From: Motiliproteus sp036960175
Lineage (GTDB): Bacteria > Pseudomonadota > Gammaproteobacteria > Pseudomonadales > Balneatricaceae
DNA length: 64,000 nucleotides
Reading direction: 5' to 3'
Assembly: GCA_036960175.1 (NCBI GenBank)
Contig: JBALWH010000016.1
Location: forward strand, 1 to 64,000
Shown here one piece after another: positions 50,893 to 59,684 of the stretch (within the stretch, counting starts at the first letter, position 1; the number at the start of each line of letters is the position of its first letter). The notes under the pieces are model-generated. The model did not search any database. It was not told the DNA's origin and was given only the letters and a program-made list of their open reading frames with translations. The translations under genes and the position numbers were made by a program.

Positions 50893-52872
50893 ATGATTCT
50901 ATACATCGCCGAGAAACCTAGTCAGGGGCGCGCCATAGCGGCGGCTCTGCCTAAACCTCATAAGTCTGGTGACGGCTTTATTCAGGTCGGAAGCGGTGAC
51001 TACGTGAGTTGGTGTATCGGCCATCTGTTGGAGCAGGCAGAGCCCGATGCTTACGACCCTGTTTTTAAGCAATGGCAGCTGGAACACTTGCCGATTCTGC
51101 CGTCGCAGTGGCAGTTGCAGCCCAAACCTAAAACCCGCAAACAACTCGCTGTGCTGCGTAAACTGGTTAAACAGGCTGACCAGTTGGTACATGCCGGTGA
51201 CCCTGATAGGGAAGGACAGTTGCTGGTCGACGAGGTGATTGGTTATCTCAAGGTACCTGTCGAAAAGCGGCGCACTGCGCAACGTTTGTTGGTCAGCGAC
51301 CTTAACCCCAGCGCCATCAGGCGTGCCTTAGAAAAGCTCCGCAGTAACCGTGAATTCGTCCCCTTATCGGTGTCGGCGCTGGCACGTTCTCGGGCTGACT
51401 GGCTTTATGGGATCAACCTGACCCGGGCTTATACACTGCAGGGGCGCAAAGTGGGCTATCAGGGTGTGCTGTCGGTTGGGCGGGTGCAGACTCCGTTACT
51501 GGGGTTGGTGGTGCGTCGCGACCAGGCGATCGAAGCGTTTATTTCCAAACCTTTTTATGAGGTCTGGGCTGAGATTGAAACCCCGTCGGCAGAACGATTC
51601 AAGGCGAAATGGCAGCCCAGCGAGGCGTGCCACCGTTTTTTGGATGAGGACGGCCGGATGTTGTCTCGTGCATTGGCTGACAATGTAGTGCAGCGAATTG
51701 GCGGCAAGCCTGCCGAGGTGACAGGGGTCGATAAGAAGCTCAAACGTCAGGCACCGCCGCTGCCCTATAACTTGTCGGCACTGCAGATCGATGCCGCTAA
51801 ACGTTACGGGCTTAGCGCCCAGCAGGTATTGGATAGCTGCCAAACGCTGTACGAGCGGCATAAGCTAATTACTTACCCTCGGTCGGATTGCCGTTATCTG
51901 CCGGTTGAACACTATGCTGAGGCAGCCGCTGTCGTCAAAGTTATTGCTGATAACTCGGCAGAGTTGAAAGCTGCAGCCGATGGCTCGGATCTGTCGCTGC
52001 AGAGCAAGGCCTGGAACGATGCCAAAGTGGATGCTCACCACGCCATCATCCCGACCCAGAAGCGCACCGACCTGTCTAAGTTAAACAGGCAGGAACAGCA
52101 GCTTTATCAGCTGATAGCACGACAGTACTTGTGTCAGTTTTATGGCCTTTATCAGTACTACGAAACCCATATCGATCTGCAGATCGAAGGCGGTCATTTC
52201 GTTGCCAAGGCGCGCCAACTGCATCATCAGGGCTGGAAGCTGTTGTTTGCGTCTGAACGGCAGGCACAGTCCGAGCGAGACGTATCATCGGAGCCTAAGG
52301 ATGCCGTCGACAATTTAGCGCTACTACCAGCGTTGCAACAGGGACAGAGTCTGCAGTGCGTGGGCGGGGAGTTGCGGGAGAAACAGACCCAGCCGCCGCA
52401 GTACTTTAGCGATGCTACACTGCTGGCTGCGATGACCGGTATTGCCCGTTTTGTGGAAGATCCGGAGATCCGGAAAATCCTTAAAGACACCGACGGATTA
52501 GGAACCGAGGCGACACGGGCCGGCATTATAGAGTTGTTGTTCAAACGTCAGTTTTTGACCCGTCATGGTAAGCAGATCCGCAGTACCGATGCCGGTAAGG
52601 GGCTGATTAACAGCTTGCCGCCACAATCGACCACCCCGGATATGACCGCGCAATGGGAGGCGGCGTTGGAGGCGATTAGCCAGCGCGAGGTCAGTTACGA
52701 GGGGTTTATGCAGCCAATGATAGCTACCCTGCAGGGTTTGATTGAAAGTGCCAAACAGTCATTGCCGACTGGATTAGCAGGGGTGAAGTCAGGCATGCCC
52801 GTTAACCGTCGTCGTTCATCGGGGCGTGGCAATAATCAAAAACGCCGAAGCAAAGCAAAGGCCGTGGGCTGA
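50893..52872 (+). CDS. topB: DNA topoisomerase III
   Basis: TopB is a type IA topoisomerase that decatenates replication intermediates. The 659 residues (from ATG 50893) are near the E. coli length of 653. Motifs are MILYIAEKPSQGRAIAAAL (Toprim start), AGDPDREGQLLVDEV, SVGRVQTPLLGLVV and the catalytic tyrosine in LITYPRSDCRYL. No C-terminal zinc fingers are present, as is normal for TopB; the tail is basic (RRRSSGRGNNQKRRSKA). A longer frame is open to 50788, but its start lacks a Toprim-matching N-terminus. Confidence 0.95.
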   Translation: MILYIAEKPSQGRAIAAALPKPHKSGDGFIQVGSGDYVSWCIGHLLEQAEPDAYDPVFKQWQLEHLPILPSQWQLQPKPKTRKQLAVLRKLVKQADQLVHAGDPDREGQLLVDEVIGYLKVPVEKRRTAQRLLVSDLNPSAIRRALEKLRSNREFVPLSVSALARSRADWLYGINLTRAYTLQGRKVGYQGVLSVGRVQTPLLGLVVRRDQAIEAFISKPFYEVWAEIETPSAERFKAKWQPSEACHRFLDEDGRMLSRALADNVVQRIGGKPAEVTGVDKKLKRQAPPLPYNLSALQIDAAKRYGLSAQQVLDSCQTLYERHKLITYPRSDCRYLPVEHYAEAAAVVKVIADNSAELKAAADGSDLSLQSKAWNDAKVDAHHAIIPTQKRTDLSKLNRQEQQLYQLIARQYLCQFYGLYQYYETHIDLQIEGGHFVAKARQLHHQGWKLLFASERQAQSERDVSSEPKDAVDNLALLPALQQGQSLQCVGGELREKQTQPPQYFSDATLLAAMTGIARFVEDPEIRKILKDTDGLGTEATRAGIIELLFKRQFLTRHGKQIRSTDAGKGLINSLPPQSTTPDMTAQWEAALEAISQREVSYEGFMQPMIATLQGLIESAKQSLPTGLAGVKSGMPVNRRRSSGRGNNQKRRSKAKAVG

Positions 52873-53243
52873 AACGCGTTTGATTTGGGTGGTATAGAAC
52901 TAACCTGGATCGCTGCTTAGACAGAAAAGAAGAACACGGAGCGAATAAACATCCCCTCTCCGTAGTCGCTAGTGAGTGGCGCGCGAGATAAATAGTGTGC
53001 TAAATCATCGGTATACTAAAGTTGCATGACCGATGTCCATTAGTATGCAAAAACCGACCGAAACGTACTGTTGATATAAGTCATCTGTGTTGTTATCTTA
53101 CCTCGCGTCTTAAATGCTCAACAGCAAAAGCAACCGGTAGCGCTCTTATATTAAGAGATTACCCGCCGACCTAACGCGGGGGATTTCATAATAGCCCACG
53201 GTTCGATATTTCTAAGCACAGCTTACCCCTCCAAGGAGAGATA
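52873..53243 (+). promoter_or_regulatory. Upstream region of pntAB with candidate promoter
   Basis: TTGATA (53071-53076) and TATCTT (53094-53099) with a 17-bp spacer form a good sigma70 promoter about 145 bp before pntA. Downstream lies CTCTTA-TAT-TAAGAG, a 6-3-6 inverted repeat (53143-53157), a possible regulator site. No other gene is supported in this 371-bp gap. Confidence 0.5.
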
Positions 53244-54809
53244 ATGATGCGAATTGGTGTCCCGAAGGAAATTGAAGAGGGGGAAAAGCGTGTCGCTTTG
53301 ACCCCGGATGTGGCAGCACAATTACAGAAACTCGGGTTTTCCGTTGCCATCGAAAGCACCGCTGGAGAAGCCGCCAACTTCAGCGATAAGCTCTATAGCG
53401 AGGCTGGTGTTGAGATCATTGAAGACCCCAAGGAGCTTTGGACGTCCTCGGATATCATCGTCAAAGTACGGCCGCCCAAGCAGCATCCTGAATTAGGATT
53501 TTACGGCGTAGAACTGCTCGGCAAAGGTCAGACACTGATTAGTTTTATGTACCCCGCGCAAAATCCAGAGATGCTGCAAGAGTTCTCTGAGCATGGCATA
53601 ACGGCCATGGCGATGGATAGCGTACCGCGCATCTCCCGGTCCCAGAAGATGGATGCTCTGAGCTCCATGGCGAACATCGCTGGTTACCGTGCCGTGATAG
53701 AGGCGGCCCAGTATTTCGGACGTTTCTTTACCGGACAGATCACCGCGGCGGGAAAAGTACCGCCTGCTAAGGTGCTAGTCATCGGTGCCGGTGTTGCCGG
53801 TTTGGCTGCTATCGGTGCGGCGTCCAGCATGGGCGCCATCGTTCGTGCCTTCGATACTCGCCCGGAAGTGAAAGAACAGGTTGAAAGCCTGAACGCTGAA
53901 TTCCTGATGCTGGAATTCGATGATGAGGATGGCAGCGGTGAAGGCGGTTACGCCAAGACCATGAGCCCTGAGTTTATCAAGGCCGAGATGGATCTGTTTG
54001 CCTCCCAGGCCGCCGAGGTGGATATCATCATTACCACCGCGTTGATCCCGGGTAAACCTGCCCCTGAGCTGATTACCGAGCGCATGGTTGCCAATATGAA
54101 ACCCGGCAGTGTCATCGTCGATTTGGCAGCGGAAGCCGGTGGTAACTGTAAGCTGACCGAAGCAAACAAGGTGGTGGTCAAACATGGCGTGACCCTGATC
54201 GGTTACACCAACTTACCCAGTCGACTGGCGTCTCAAGCCAGTCAGCTTTACGCCACCAATCTGCGTCATCTGCTCACCGACCTATGCCCTGAGAAAAATG
54301 GTGAGATCGTCGTGAACATGGAGGATGAAGTGATCCGTGGCGCCACTGTCGTGAAAAACGGCAAAATTACCTGGCCACCACCCGCACCTAGACTTTCCTT
54401 GGCACCGAAAGAGGATATCGGCATTAAGGCCCAAGAGGCCCTGGCTAAGGTTGAAGCGAAACCGGCTCACCCTTTGGCTTTCCTGATCCCTCTGCTGTTA
54501 TGCGGTCTTGCATTGTACGGACTGGGTACCGTGGCCCCACCAGCGTTTATCGGCCACCTCTCCGTCTTCGTCTTATCCTGCTTTATTGGCTATATGGTGA
54601 TCTGGGGCGTGTCCCATTCGTTGCACACGCCGTTGATGAGCGTTACCAACGCCATCAGTAGCATTATCGTGATTGGTGCATTAATCCAGGTCTCCAGCTC
54701 GAGTCCGATCGTGGTTGGACTGGCGACGTTAGCCGTCTTTATCACCAGTATTAACATTGTCGGTGGCTTTGCCGTCACCCAGCGTATGCTGCGGATGTTC
54801 AGCAAATAG
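53244..54809 (+). CDS. pntA: NAD(P) transhydrogenase subunit alpha
   Basis: PntA and PntB form the membrane proton-pumping transhydrogenase, which reduces NADP with NADH. PntA (521 residues, single full-length alpha subunit) has the NAD-binding domain I (RIGVPKEIEEGEKRVALTPD, VIGAGVAGLAAIGAA, the RQD-loop region) and four C-terminal membrane helices (about 410-520). ATG 53244 follows CCAAGGAGAG, a strong ribosome site. pntB starts 8 bp after the stop. Confidence 0.97.
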   Translation: MMRIGVPKEIEEGEKRVALTPDVAAQLQKLGFSVAIESTAGEAANFSDKLYSEAGVEIIEDPKELWTSSDIIVKVRPPKQHPELGFYGVELLGKGQTLISFMYPAQNPEMLQEFSEHGITAMAMDSVPRISRSQKMDALSSMANIAGYRAVIEAAQYFGRFFTGQITAAGKVPPAKVLVIGAGVAGLAAIGAASSMGAIVRAFDTRPEVKEQVESLNAEFLMLEFDDEDGSGEGGYAKTMSPEFIKAEMDLFASQAAEVDIIITTALIPGKPAPELITERMVANMKPGSVIVDLAAEAGGNCKLTEANKVVVKHGVTLIGYTNLPSRLASQASQLYATNLRHLLTDLCPEKNGEIVVNMEDEVIRGATVVKNGKITWPPPAPRLSLAPKEDIGIKAQEALAKVEAKPAHPLAFLIPLLLCGLALYGLGTVAPPAFIGHLSVFVLSCFIGYMVIWGVSHSLHTPLMSVTNAISSIIVIGALIQVSSSSPIVVGLATLAVFITSINIVGGFAVTQRMLRMFSK

Positions 54810-54817
54810 GAACGAAT

Positions 54818-56227
54818 ATGATGAGTTCAGGTGTAATAACGGTTTCATATATCGGTGCTAGCGCACTGTTTATTATGGCCCTAAGTGGTTTAAGCCATCA
54901 GGAAAGTGCCCGTCGTGGCAACTTCTACGGCATGCTGGGCATGGGTCTGGCGTTGCTGGTGACTATTGTTGGCGTCGTCTCTGATAATCAGGTGTTCCTG
55001 ATTGGCGGCATGGTGGTTGGCGGTATTATTGGTTGGATTTTGGCGAAACGGGTGGAGATGACCCATATGCCGGAACTGGTTGCCATTCTCCATAGCATGG
55101 TGGGGCTGGCGGCAGTCTTCGTTGGTTTTGCCAATGCCCTAGAGCATAGCAGCGCCATTACTGGCATCGAAAAGACCATCCACGATGTTGAGACCTATAT
55201 AGGCATACTCATCGGCGCCGTGACGTTCTCCGGATCCGTAGCCGCTTATCTAAAGCTCAGCGCTAAAATCAGCGGTAAGCCACTGCAGTTGCCTGGTCGG
55301 CACCTGTTTAATCTGGGCCTGCTGATCGCCTCTATATGGTTTGGTGTGCAGTATGTCGAGCAATCTGCCGCCGGTGGTGGTTTAAGCTCTTTGATCGTTA
55401 TGACCGCGATTGCCTTGATATTCGGCGTGCATATGGTGGTCGCGATTGGCGGTGCAGATATGCCGGTGGTGGTTTCTATGCTGAACAGCTATTCCGGCTG
55501 GGCGGCAGCAGCGATGGGCTTCATGCTCGGCAATGACTTGTTGATCGTGGTAGGTGCGTTGGTGGGCAGCAGTGGTGCCATCCTCAGCTACATCATGTGT
55601 AAGGCGATGAACCGTAAGTTTGTTAGTGTGATCCTTGGGGGTTTTGGTACAGGATCCAAAACCAGCGGTGGTGCAGCTTCCCCTACCGGTGATGTGGGCG
55701 ATGTCAGCCCCATCGAAGCCGAAGAGGCTGCTAATCTGCTATCCAGCGCCAAAGAAGTGATGATTCTTCCCGGCTATGGTATGGCCGTCGCTCAGGCACA
55801 GCATACAGTCTATGAAATCACCAAGAAATTACGTGCCAAGGGCGTCAACGTACGCTTCGGTATTCACCCTGTCGCGGGGCGCATGCCGGGTCACATGAAC
55901 GTGCTGTTGGCCGAAGCGAAGGTGCCTTATGACATCGTTTACGAGATGGATGAGGTCAACGCTGATTTCCCCAAGGTCGATGTCTCGGTGGTCATTGGTG
56001 CTAACGATATCGTTAACCCAGCGGCCCAGGATGTTCCTGATAGCCCTATCGCCGGAATGCCAGTGTTAGAGCCTTGGAAAGGAAATACCACCATTGTATT
56101 GAAACGGGGTATGAGTGCGGGTTACGCAGGCGTTGATAACCCTCTGTTCTATAAAGACAACACCCGTATGCTGTTTGGCGATGCCAAAGACAGTGTTGAT
56201 GCGCTGTTGAGTTTCCTGAATAAGTAA
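54818..56227 (+). CDS. pntB: NAD(P) transhydrogenase subunit beta
   Basis: PntB holds the membrane proton channel and the NADP-binding domain III. The 469-residue protein has an N-terminal membrane part (MVVGGIIGWILAKRVEMTHM, ILHSMVGLAAVFVGFANAL, ADMPVVVSMLNSYSGWAAAA) and the C-terminal domain (IPGYGMAVAQAQH-type ILPGYGMAVAQ, RFGIHPVAGRMPGHMNVLLA, VIGANDIVNPAA, KRGMSAGYAGVDNPLF). A strong terminator follows. Confidence 0.97.
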   Translation: MMSSGVITVSYIGASALFIMALSGLSHQESARRGNFYGMLGMGLALLVTIVGVVSDNQVFLIGGMVVGGIIGWILAKRVEMTHMPELVAILHSMVGLAAVFVGFANALEHSSAITGIEKTIHDVETYIGILIGAVTFSGSVAAYLKLSAKISGKPLQLPGRHLFNLGLLIASIWFGVQYVEQSAAGGGLSSLIVMTAIALIFGVHMVVAIGGADMPVVVSMLNSYSGWAAAAMGFMLGNDLLIVVGALVGSSGAILSYIMCKAMNRKFVSVILGGFGTGSKTSGGAASPTGDVGDVSPIEAEEAANLLSSAKEVMILPGYGMAVAQAQHTVYEITKKLRAKGVNVRFGIHPVAGRMPGHMNVLLAEAKVPYDIVYEMDEVNADFPKVDVSVVIGANDIVNPAAQDVPDSPIAGMPVLEPWKGNTTIVLKRGMSAGYAGVDNPLFYKDNTRMLFGDAKDSVDALLSFLNK

Positions 56228-56246
56228 TTAGGTTCGGGTACTAAAG

Positions 56247-56279
56247 CGTCTGAAGGGTCTCTCTTCAGGCGTTTTTTTT
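56247..56279 (+). terminator. Intrinsic terminator of pntAB
   Basis: CGTCTGAAG and CTTCAGGCG pair (one G-T) around GGTCTCT and are followed by eight T residues, 20 bp after pntB. Confidence 0.93.
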
Positions 56280-56420
56280 CGTCCTGATTTCCGTTACCCA
56301 GTGGCGTGATGGGTGAGTTTTTTGGTGACTTAGCCCAGCAGGTGGTTAGCTACTGAGGCTTGTTGATCTAGTCGCTGATGTAATCTTTGTAACCAACTGA
56401 TCTTCAATCAGGCCGGCGCA

Positions 56421-56846
56421 TTGACAGGCCTTGTGTCTACCCTCCAGTCGAGACATTATCACCCCTTTTTTAGAACCCAGGGCTGGCGTCTGGTGGGGCT
56501 ATCGCTGCTCGGCGTGTCTCTGGGTTATCTGGTCTTCCACTGGTCGTTGGGTTTTGCGACGGTGCTGCAGGTCGCCATTACAGTGACGACGATTCCGATT
56601 TTTGCCAGCCGGCTTTCGAGTCTTGATCTTGTGAAAGACGCTCGAGCCAGAGACAATCTGGCCGAACAGCCCCTGCTCGTCGGCAACCTTACGGCTGGGA
56701 TAATCGGTCCGGTCAATCCGCTCATAGTGCTCGCGGATACCGCACGCGACCTCTGGGCCGAAGCAGCTGATCGGCTTATCAAGGTGAATCGAGCTCAACT
56801 GATCCAGAGATGTCAGGCTCCAGCGGCTGCCTGCGGCCATAAATAA
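56421..56846 (+). CDS. Doubtful small membrane protein
   Basis: The 141-residue frame starts at TTG and encodes two hydrophobic stretches (WRLVGLSLLGVSLGYLVFHW, FATVLQVAITVTTIPIFA) and a polar end. It could be a small membrane protein, but the minus strand also has an open frame there and there is no clear ribosome site. I do not recognise it. Confidence 0.22.
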   Translation: MTGLVSTLQSRHYHPFFRTQGWRLVGLSLLGVSLGYLVFHWSLGFATVLQVAITVTTIPIFASRLSSLDLVKDARARDNLAEQPLLVGNLTAGIIGPVNPLIVLADTARDLWAEAADRLIKVNRAQLIQRCQAPAAACGHK

Positions 56847-57167
56847 CGCGCCGGAATCGGCGAAGATATCATTGCAGGCTGTACCGGCTGCTGGGCGTTG
56901 AGGGTGTCCAGGTGTCGGTAATAGATCTCGCTGTTAATCCGTTCGGAATTTGGTAGCTCGGTATCCTCTGTCAAAGTTGCCACCCTTCGGTTTGACTGGA
57001 GTGGTGTAGTTCACCACAGGGGGTAGGAGTCTGGCAGGCCGGTGTCTGTGGCTAGACTGGTAATCAACATCGTTATGATTCCGCTGTTTCCGGCGAGACA
57101 GCGCCGGTTTTTCTTATTTTTGTGTAGCCGCTACAGCTGTCAGAATTTCGGCGAGGAACGAGGTGCT

Positions 57168-57308
57168 TTACTGGGTCTTGTTAGAATGTCTTGTCATGGT
57201 TCCATAGATGATCATGACAACTATGCATATAGTAATAAATACTCCGTAAGCGGTGAAGTTGTTGTCTTGACGGGATTCAAGCGAGCTGGTAAATAAGTAT
57301 TGCTGCAT
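57168..57308 (-). CDS. Candidate 46-residue single-helix membrane protein
   Basis: On the minus strand, ATG 57308 to TAA 57168 encodes 46 residues starting MQQYLFTSSLES, with one clear membrane helix (AYGVFITICIVVMIIYGTM) and a basic end (RHSNK). The form is typical of small bacterial membrane proteins. The ribosome site is weak (CAGG) and no homologue is recognised. It overlaps an opposite-strand frame that looks spurious. Confidence 0.28.
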   Translation of the reverse strand: MQQYLFTSSLESRQDNNFTAYGVFITICIVVMIIYGTMTRHSNKTQ

Positions 57309-57494
57309 ACGGCCTGTCGTGCTGTCGGCGGGGTAAGCCTGTTGTCGAAAGAGTGGCAGCCTGACTTGCTTTGTTTCAGCGTTGGCTAGTATCGTGCGCC
57401 TTGCGCCTTAGTGCCGAGGCGATAACACTTTGATGGCCAATAAGTTATCCAATGATAATGACCGTTCCTGTTAACTCATTCCAAGGATTGTTGA

Positions 57495-58451
57495 ATGAAT
57501 TTTTCCCTGTATTTCCCTCATAGGACCTCGACGCTAATTAAATCGCCGCTAGCTGCGTTGCTGTTTACCCTCAGTTTTCTGGTCGCTTGGTCTTCAATGA
57601 CTTATGCCGAAACGCAGACAGAGAATGAAAAAGAAACACAATATAAAGAATGGGCGCAGTCAATATGGAATTCTCTGGATCCGCAAACAGGTGAGATAAA
57701 GCTTGCTGGCGATGTAGCGACTCTGACCGTGCCTGACAACTTCTATTATCTTTCTTCGGCCGACACTGAAAAGGTGTTAGTCGAGGTATGGGGAAACCCT
57801 CCAGGAGGCTCGACGCTGGGAATGCTGTTTCCAAAGAAATATACGCCGTTTGATGCAGATGCCTGGGGCGTGACCGTCAGCTATGAAGAGGATGGCTACG
57901 TTTCCGATGAAAATGCTGACAGCATCGATTATGACGACCTGCTCGAACAGATGAAAAGCGACGTTAAAGCCAGTAGCGAGCAACGTATTCAGCAAGGTTA
58001 TGAATCTATCGCTCTGCTGGGTTGGGCCGAACGGCCTCACTATGATAGTACGGCGAAGAAAATGTACTGGGCCAAGGAGCTGGAATTTGGTGGTGAGCAG
58101 CAGCATACCCTGAACTACAATATTCGCGTACTGGGCCGCAAAGGGGTATTGGTGTTGAATTTTATTGCCGGGATGCCGCAATTACAGGAGATCAGCAGTA
58201 ATCTTGATCCGGTGCTGACTATGGCAAATTTTGATACAGGTTTTCGCTACGAGGACTTTGATCCTGACCTAGATGAGGTCGCAGCCTACGGTCTTGGGGC
58301 GTTGATTGCTGGCAAAGTGCTGGCCAAAACTGGCGTTCTGGTAATGATCTTGCTGGCGCTGAAAAAATTCTGGATTTTGGGCGCTGTTGCTTTATTTGGG
58401 TTCGTAAAAGTATTCTTTCGACGTGGTAAGAAGGACGCTGCTGAGGAATAA
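57495..58451 (+). CDS. DUF2167 membrane protein
   Basis: The 318-residue protein has a Sec signal (about 15-38), a soluble domain characteristic of DUF2167 (GEIKLAGDVATLTVPDNFYY, PPGGSTLGMLFPKK, WGVTVSYEEDGYVSDENAD, LLGWAERPHYDSTAKKMYW) and membrane helices at the C-terminus (about 270-310). DUF2167 proteins have no assigned function. The ATG follows CCAAGGATTGTTGA. A weak sigma54-like TGG-N10-GC pattern lies about 110 bp upstream, below the level I would call. Confidence 0.9.
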   Translation: MNFSLYFPHRTSTLIKSPLAALLFTLSFLVAWSSMTYAETQTENEKETQYKEWAQSIWNSLDPQTGEIKLAGDVATLTVPDNFYYLSSADTEKVLVEVWGNPPGGSTLGMLFPKKYTPFDADAWGVTVSYEEDGYVSDENADSIDYDDLLEQMKSDVKASSEQRIQQGYESIALLGWAERPHYDSTAKKMYWAKELEFGGEQQHTLNYNIRVLGRKGVLVLNFIAGMPQLQEISSNLDPVLTMANFDTGFRYEDFDPDLDEVAAYGLGALIAGKVLAKTGVLVMILLALKKFWILGAVALFGFVKVFFRRGKKDAAEE

Positions 58452-58547
58452 AATAACAACCTGTGTCGCTGCGGTTTAGCGCTCAGTCGTTATATTGTCC
58501 GCAGTCGACGCATCAAAAAAGCTGCTGTTCTATAGTCGCGGCTGCTT

Positions 58548-58615
58548 TTATCTTTGTATTCACACAGGTCTTCAATCAGGCACCACAGCGGGGCTTTCTG
58601 GCAACACAGATATAG
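58548..58615 (-). pseudogene. Relic of nth 3' end
   Basis: These 68 bp match the 3' end of the intact nth gene (59698-59769) at all but three aligned positions, with one 4-bp deletion (AGGC). In the intact gene this segment encodes the iron-sulfur cluster cysteines (RCGACLIEDLCEYK) and the last codons. The relic keeps the same minus-strand orientation. It shows that the 1.1 kb between the copies, including the PEP-CTERM gene, is an insertion or duplication product. Confidence 0.88.
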
Positions 58616-58740
58616 TTGCTCAGCAGTGTTGGCCCTTGTTGCTACTCACAGCGTTTTTATTCAATACAGGTGTCAGTTTATTTTACAGCTGAAGCGGGGA
58701 TTCCTGGGCCGGTTTTTGTAACGAATTGTTTTTAATAGGG

Positions 58741-58756
58741 TGGCTTGTTTATTGCT
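58741..58756 (+). promoter_or_regulatory. Candidate sigma54 promoter of PEP-CTERM gene
   Basis: TGGCTTGTTTATTGCT has -24 TGGC and -12 TTGC elements with GG and GC 10 bp apart, about 85 bp before the ATG at 58840. Sigma54 control of PEP-CTERM genes by the PrsK/PrsR system is known in other species. Confidence 0.55.
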
Positions 58757-58855
58757 TTGTTTTCAGGGTATTCAGATTTTTCACATAAATTTAATTCTTG
58801 CCTGAACAGCACGAGAAGTAAATTTGGAGATGAACTAGTATGATCATTTCAACTA

Positions 58856-58862
58856 CCCCCCC
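58856..58862 (+). repeat. C7 homopolymer in the signal-peptide region of the PEP-CTERM gene
   Basis: ATG 58840 has GGAGA about 9 bp upstream and begins MIISTTP, but the run of seven C residues at 58856-58862 puts it out of frame, and translation would end at TAG shortly after. With six C residues the frame would run on as RLIRTLVFFLLTVFGTAAQA, a normal signal peptide. The run is either a phase-variation switch, a fixed mutation or a sequencing error. Confidence 0.8.
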
Positions 58863-58879
58863 GTCTTATCCGTACGCTG

Positions 58880-59623
58880 GTGTTTTTCCTACTGACAGTT
58901 TTTGGGACGGCCGCACAAGCAGTTCCTGTTAGTTGGACAGATTGGACCGATAGTAATAACACTAACGGATTCACGGCAAACGGTACAATTACCACGACTA
59001 CCTCTACGGTGAACGTTACCTATAACAACCCTCAGGGGATTAGTTTTATACAGACTAATGGCGGTACTGATTACTGGCAAAATAACCGTGCCGGGCGAAA
59101 CCCTGCTACCTCTCCCTACACTAGCTCACAGGTCGATAATATTCCCACGGGTACTGATATTATTGCCTTAAATCGTGCTGGAAATCAGACGCTTAGTTTT
59201 TCAGAAGCCATTGCTAATCCGATATTTTCTTATGTTAGTTTGAACGGAAATGGCTACGCATTTGATCAAGATTTTGACATTCTTAGCTTTGGCAATGCCA
59301 GTGATGGCAATGATTGCGGTTACTGGGGTTGTGGTACTTCATCTAAGAACATTGTTGATCTCGGTAGCGGCGTGTTTGAATACCAGCTATTGGGTACCGG
59401 TGAGCCTCACGGTTCCCTGCGCTTTACGGGTGCTTTTGACTCCGTGAGCTGGCGGAGCCTTAGCAATGAAAACTGGAATGGATTTACCGTCGGAATCGAA
59501 GGGACTGCTGCAGAGATTTTCCCTCCTGCAGACCCCACTCCTAGCGTTCCAGAACCTGGCACACTTGTATTGTTTGGTCTAGGACTGGCGGGGCTTGGTT
59601 TGTTGCGACGTAAGACGGCCTGA
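58880..59623 (+). CDS. PEP-CTERM protein, start out of frame
   Basis: The readable frame begins at GTG 58880 and gives 247 residues, with the end of a signal peptide (FFLLTVFGTAAQA) and a C-terminal PEP-CTERM signal (SVPEPGTLVLFGLGLAGLGL then LRRK). The middle is D/N/G/T-rich, typical of exosortase substrates. The natural start is probably ATG 58840, separated from this frame by the C7 run; a frameshift would restore a full signal peptide. The gene lies between an nth relic and the intact nth gene and converges with nth. It resembles the PEP-CTERM protein at 45455-46579 only in sorting signal. Confidence 0.8.
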   Translation: MFFLLTVFGTAAQAVPVSWTDWTDSNNTNGFTANGTITTTTSTVNVTYNNPQGISFIQTNGGTDYWQNNRAGRNPATSPYTSSQVDNIPTGTDIIALNRAGNQTLSFSEAIANPIFSYVSLNGNGYAFDQDFDILSFGNASDGNDCGYWGCGTSSKNIVDLGSGVFEYQLLGTGEPHGSLRFTGAFDSVSWRSLSNENWNGFTVGIEGTAAEIFPPADPTPSVPEPGTLVLFGLGLAGLGLLRRKTA

Positions 59624-59684
59624 TTTGGCAGTTTGTCAATTCGGACTTTGGATTGAATGAAGATCTTTTCTAGATAGGGCCAGC

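Larger units (their letters stand above)
56280..57494. other. 1.2-kb stretch without a convincing gene
   Basis: Several frames of 60-140 codons overlap on both strands here and none has a family match or full set of gene signals. A short minus-strand piece near 56810-56980 (reading ELPNSERINSEIYYRHLDTL) looks protein-like but ends in stops both ways, which suggests a decayed gene. Two weak candidates within it are listed separately. Confidence 0.5.
58452..58839. other. Gap with nth relic and sigma54-like promoter
   Basis: This 388-bp gap holds a relic of the nth 3' end (58548-58615) and a candidate sigma54 promoter (58741-58756), both listed separately. No gene is supported. Confidence 0.5.

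Noticed and set aside
57042..57296. Open frame of 84 codons on the plus strand
   Set aside because: Composition is not gene-like and it has no signals; a small minus-strand frame with a membrane helix explains part of it better.
57383..57397. Sigma54-like pattern upstream of DUF2167
   Set aside because: TGGC and GTGC at the right spacing but few other matches; not significant alone.
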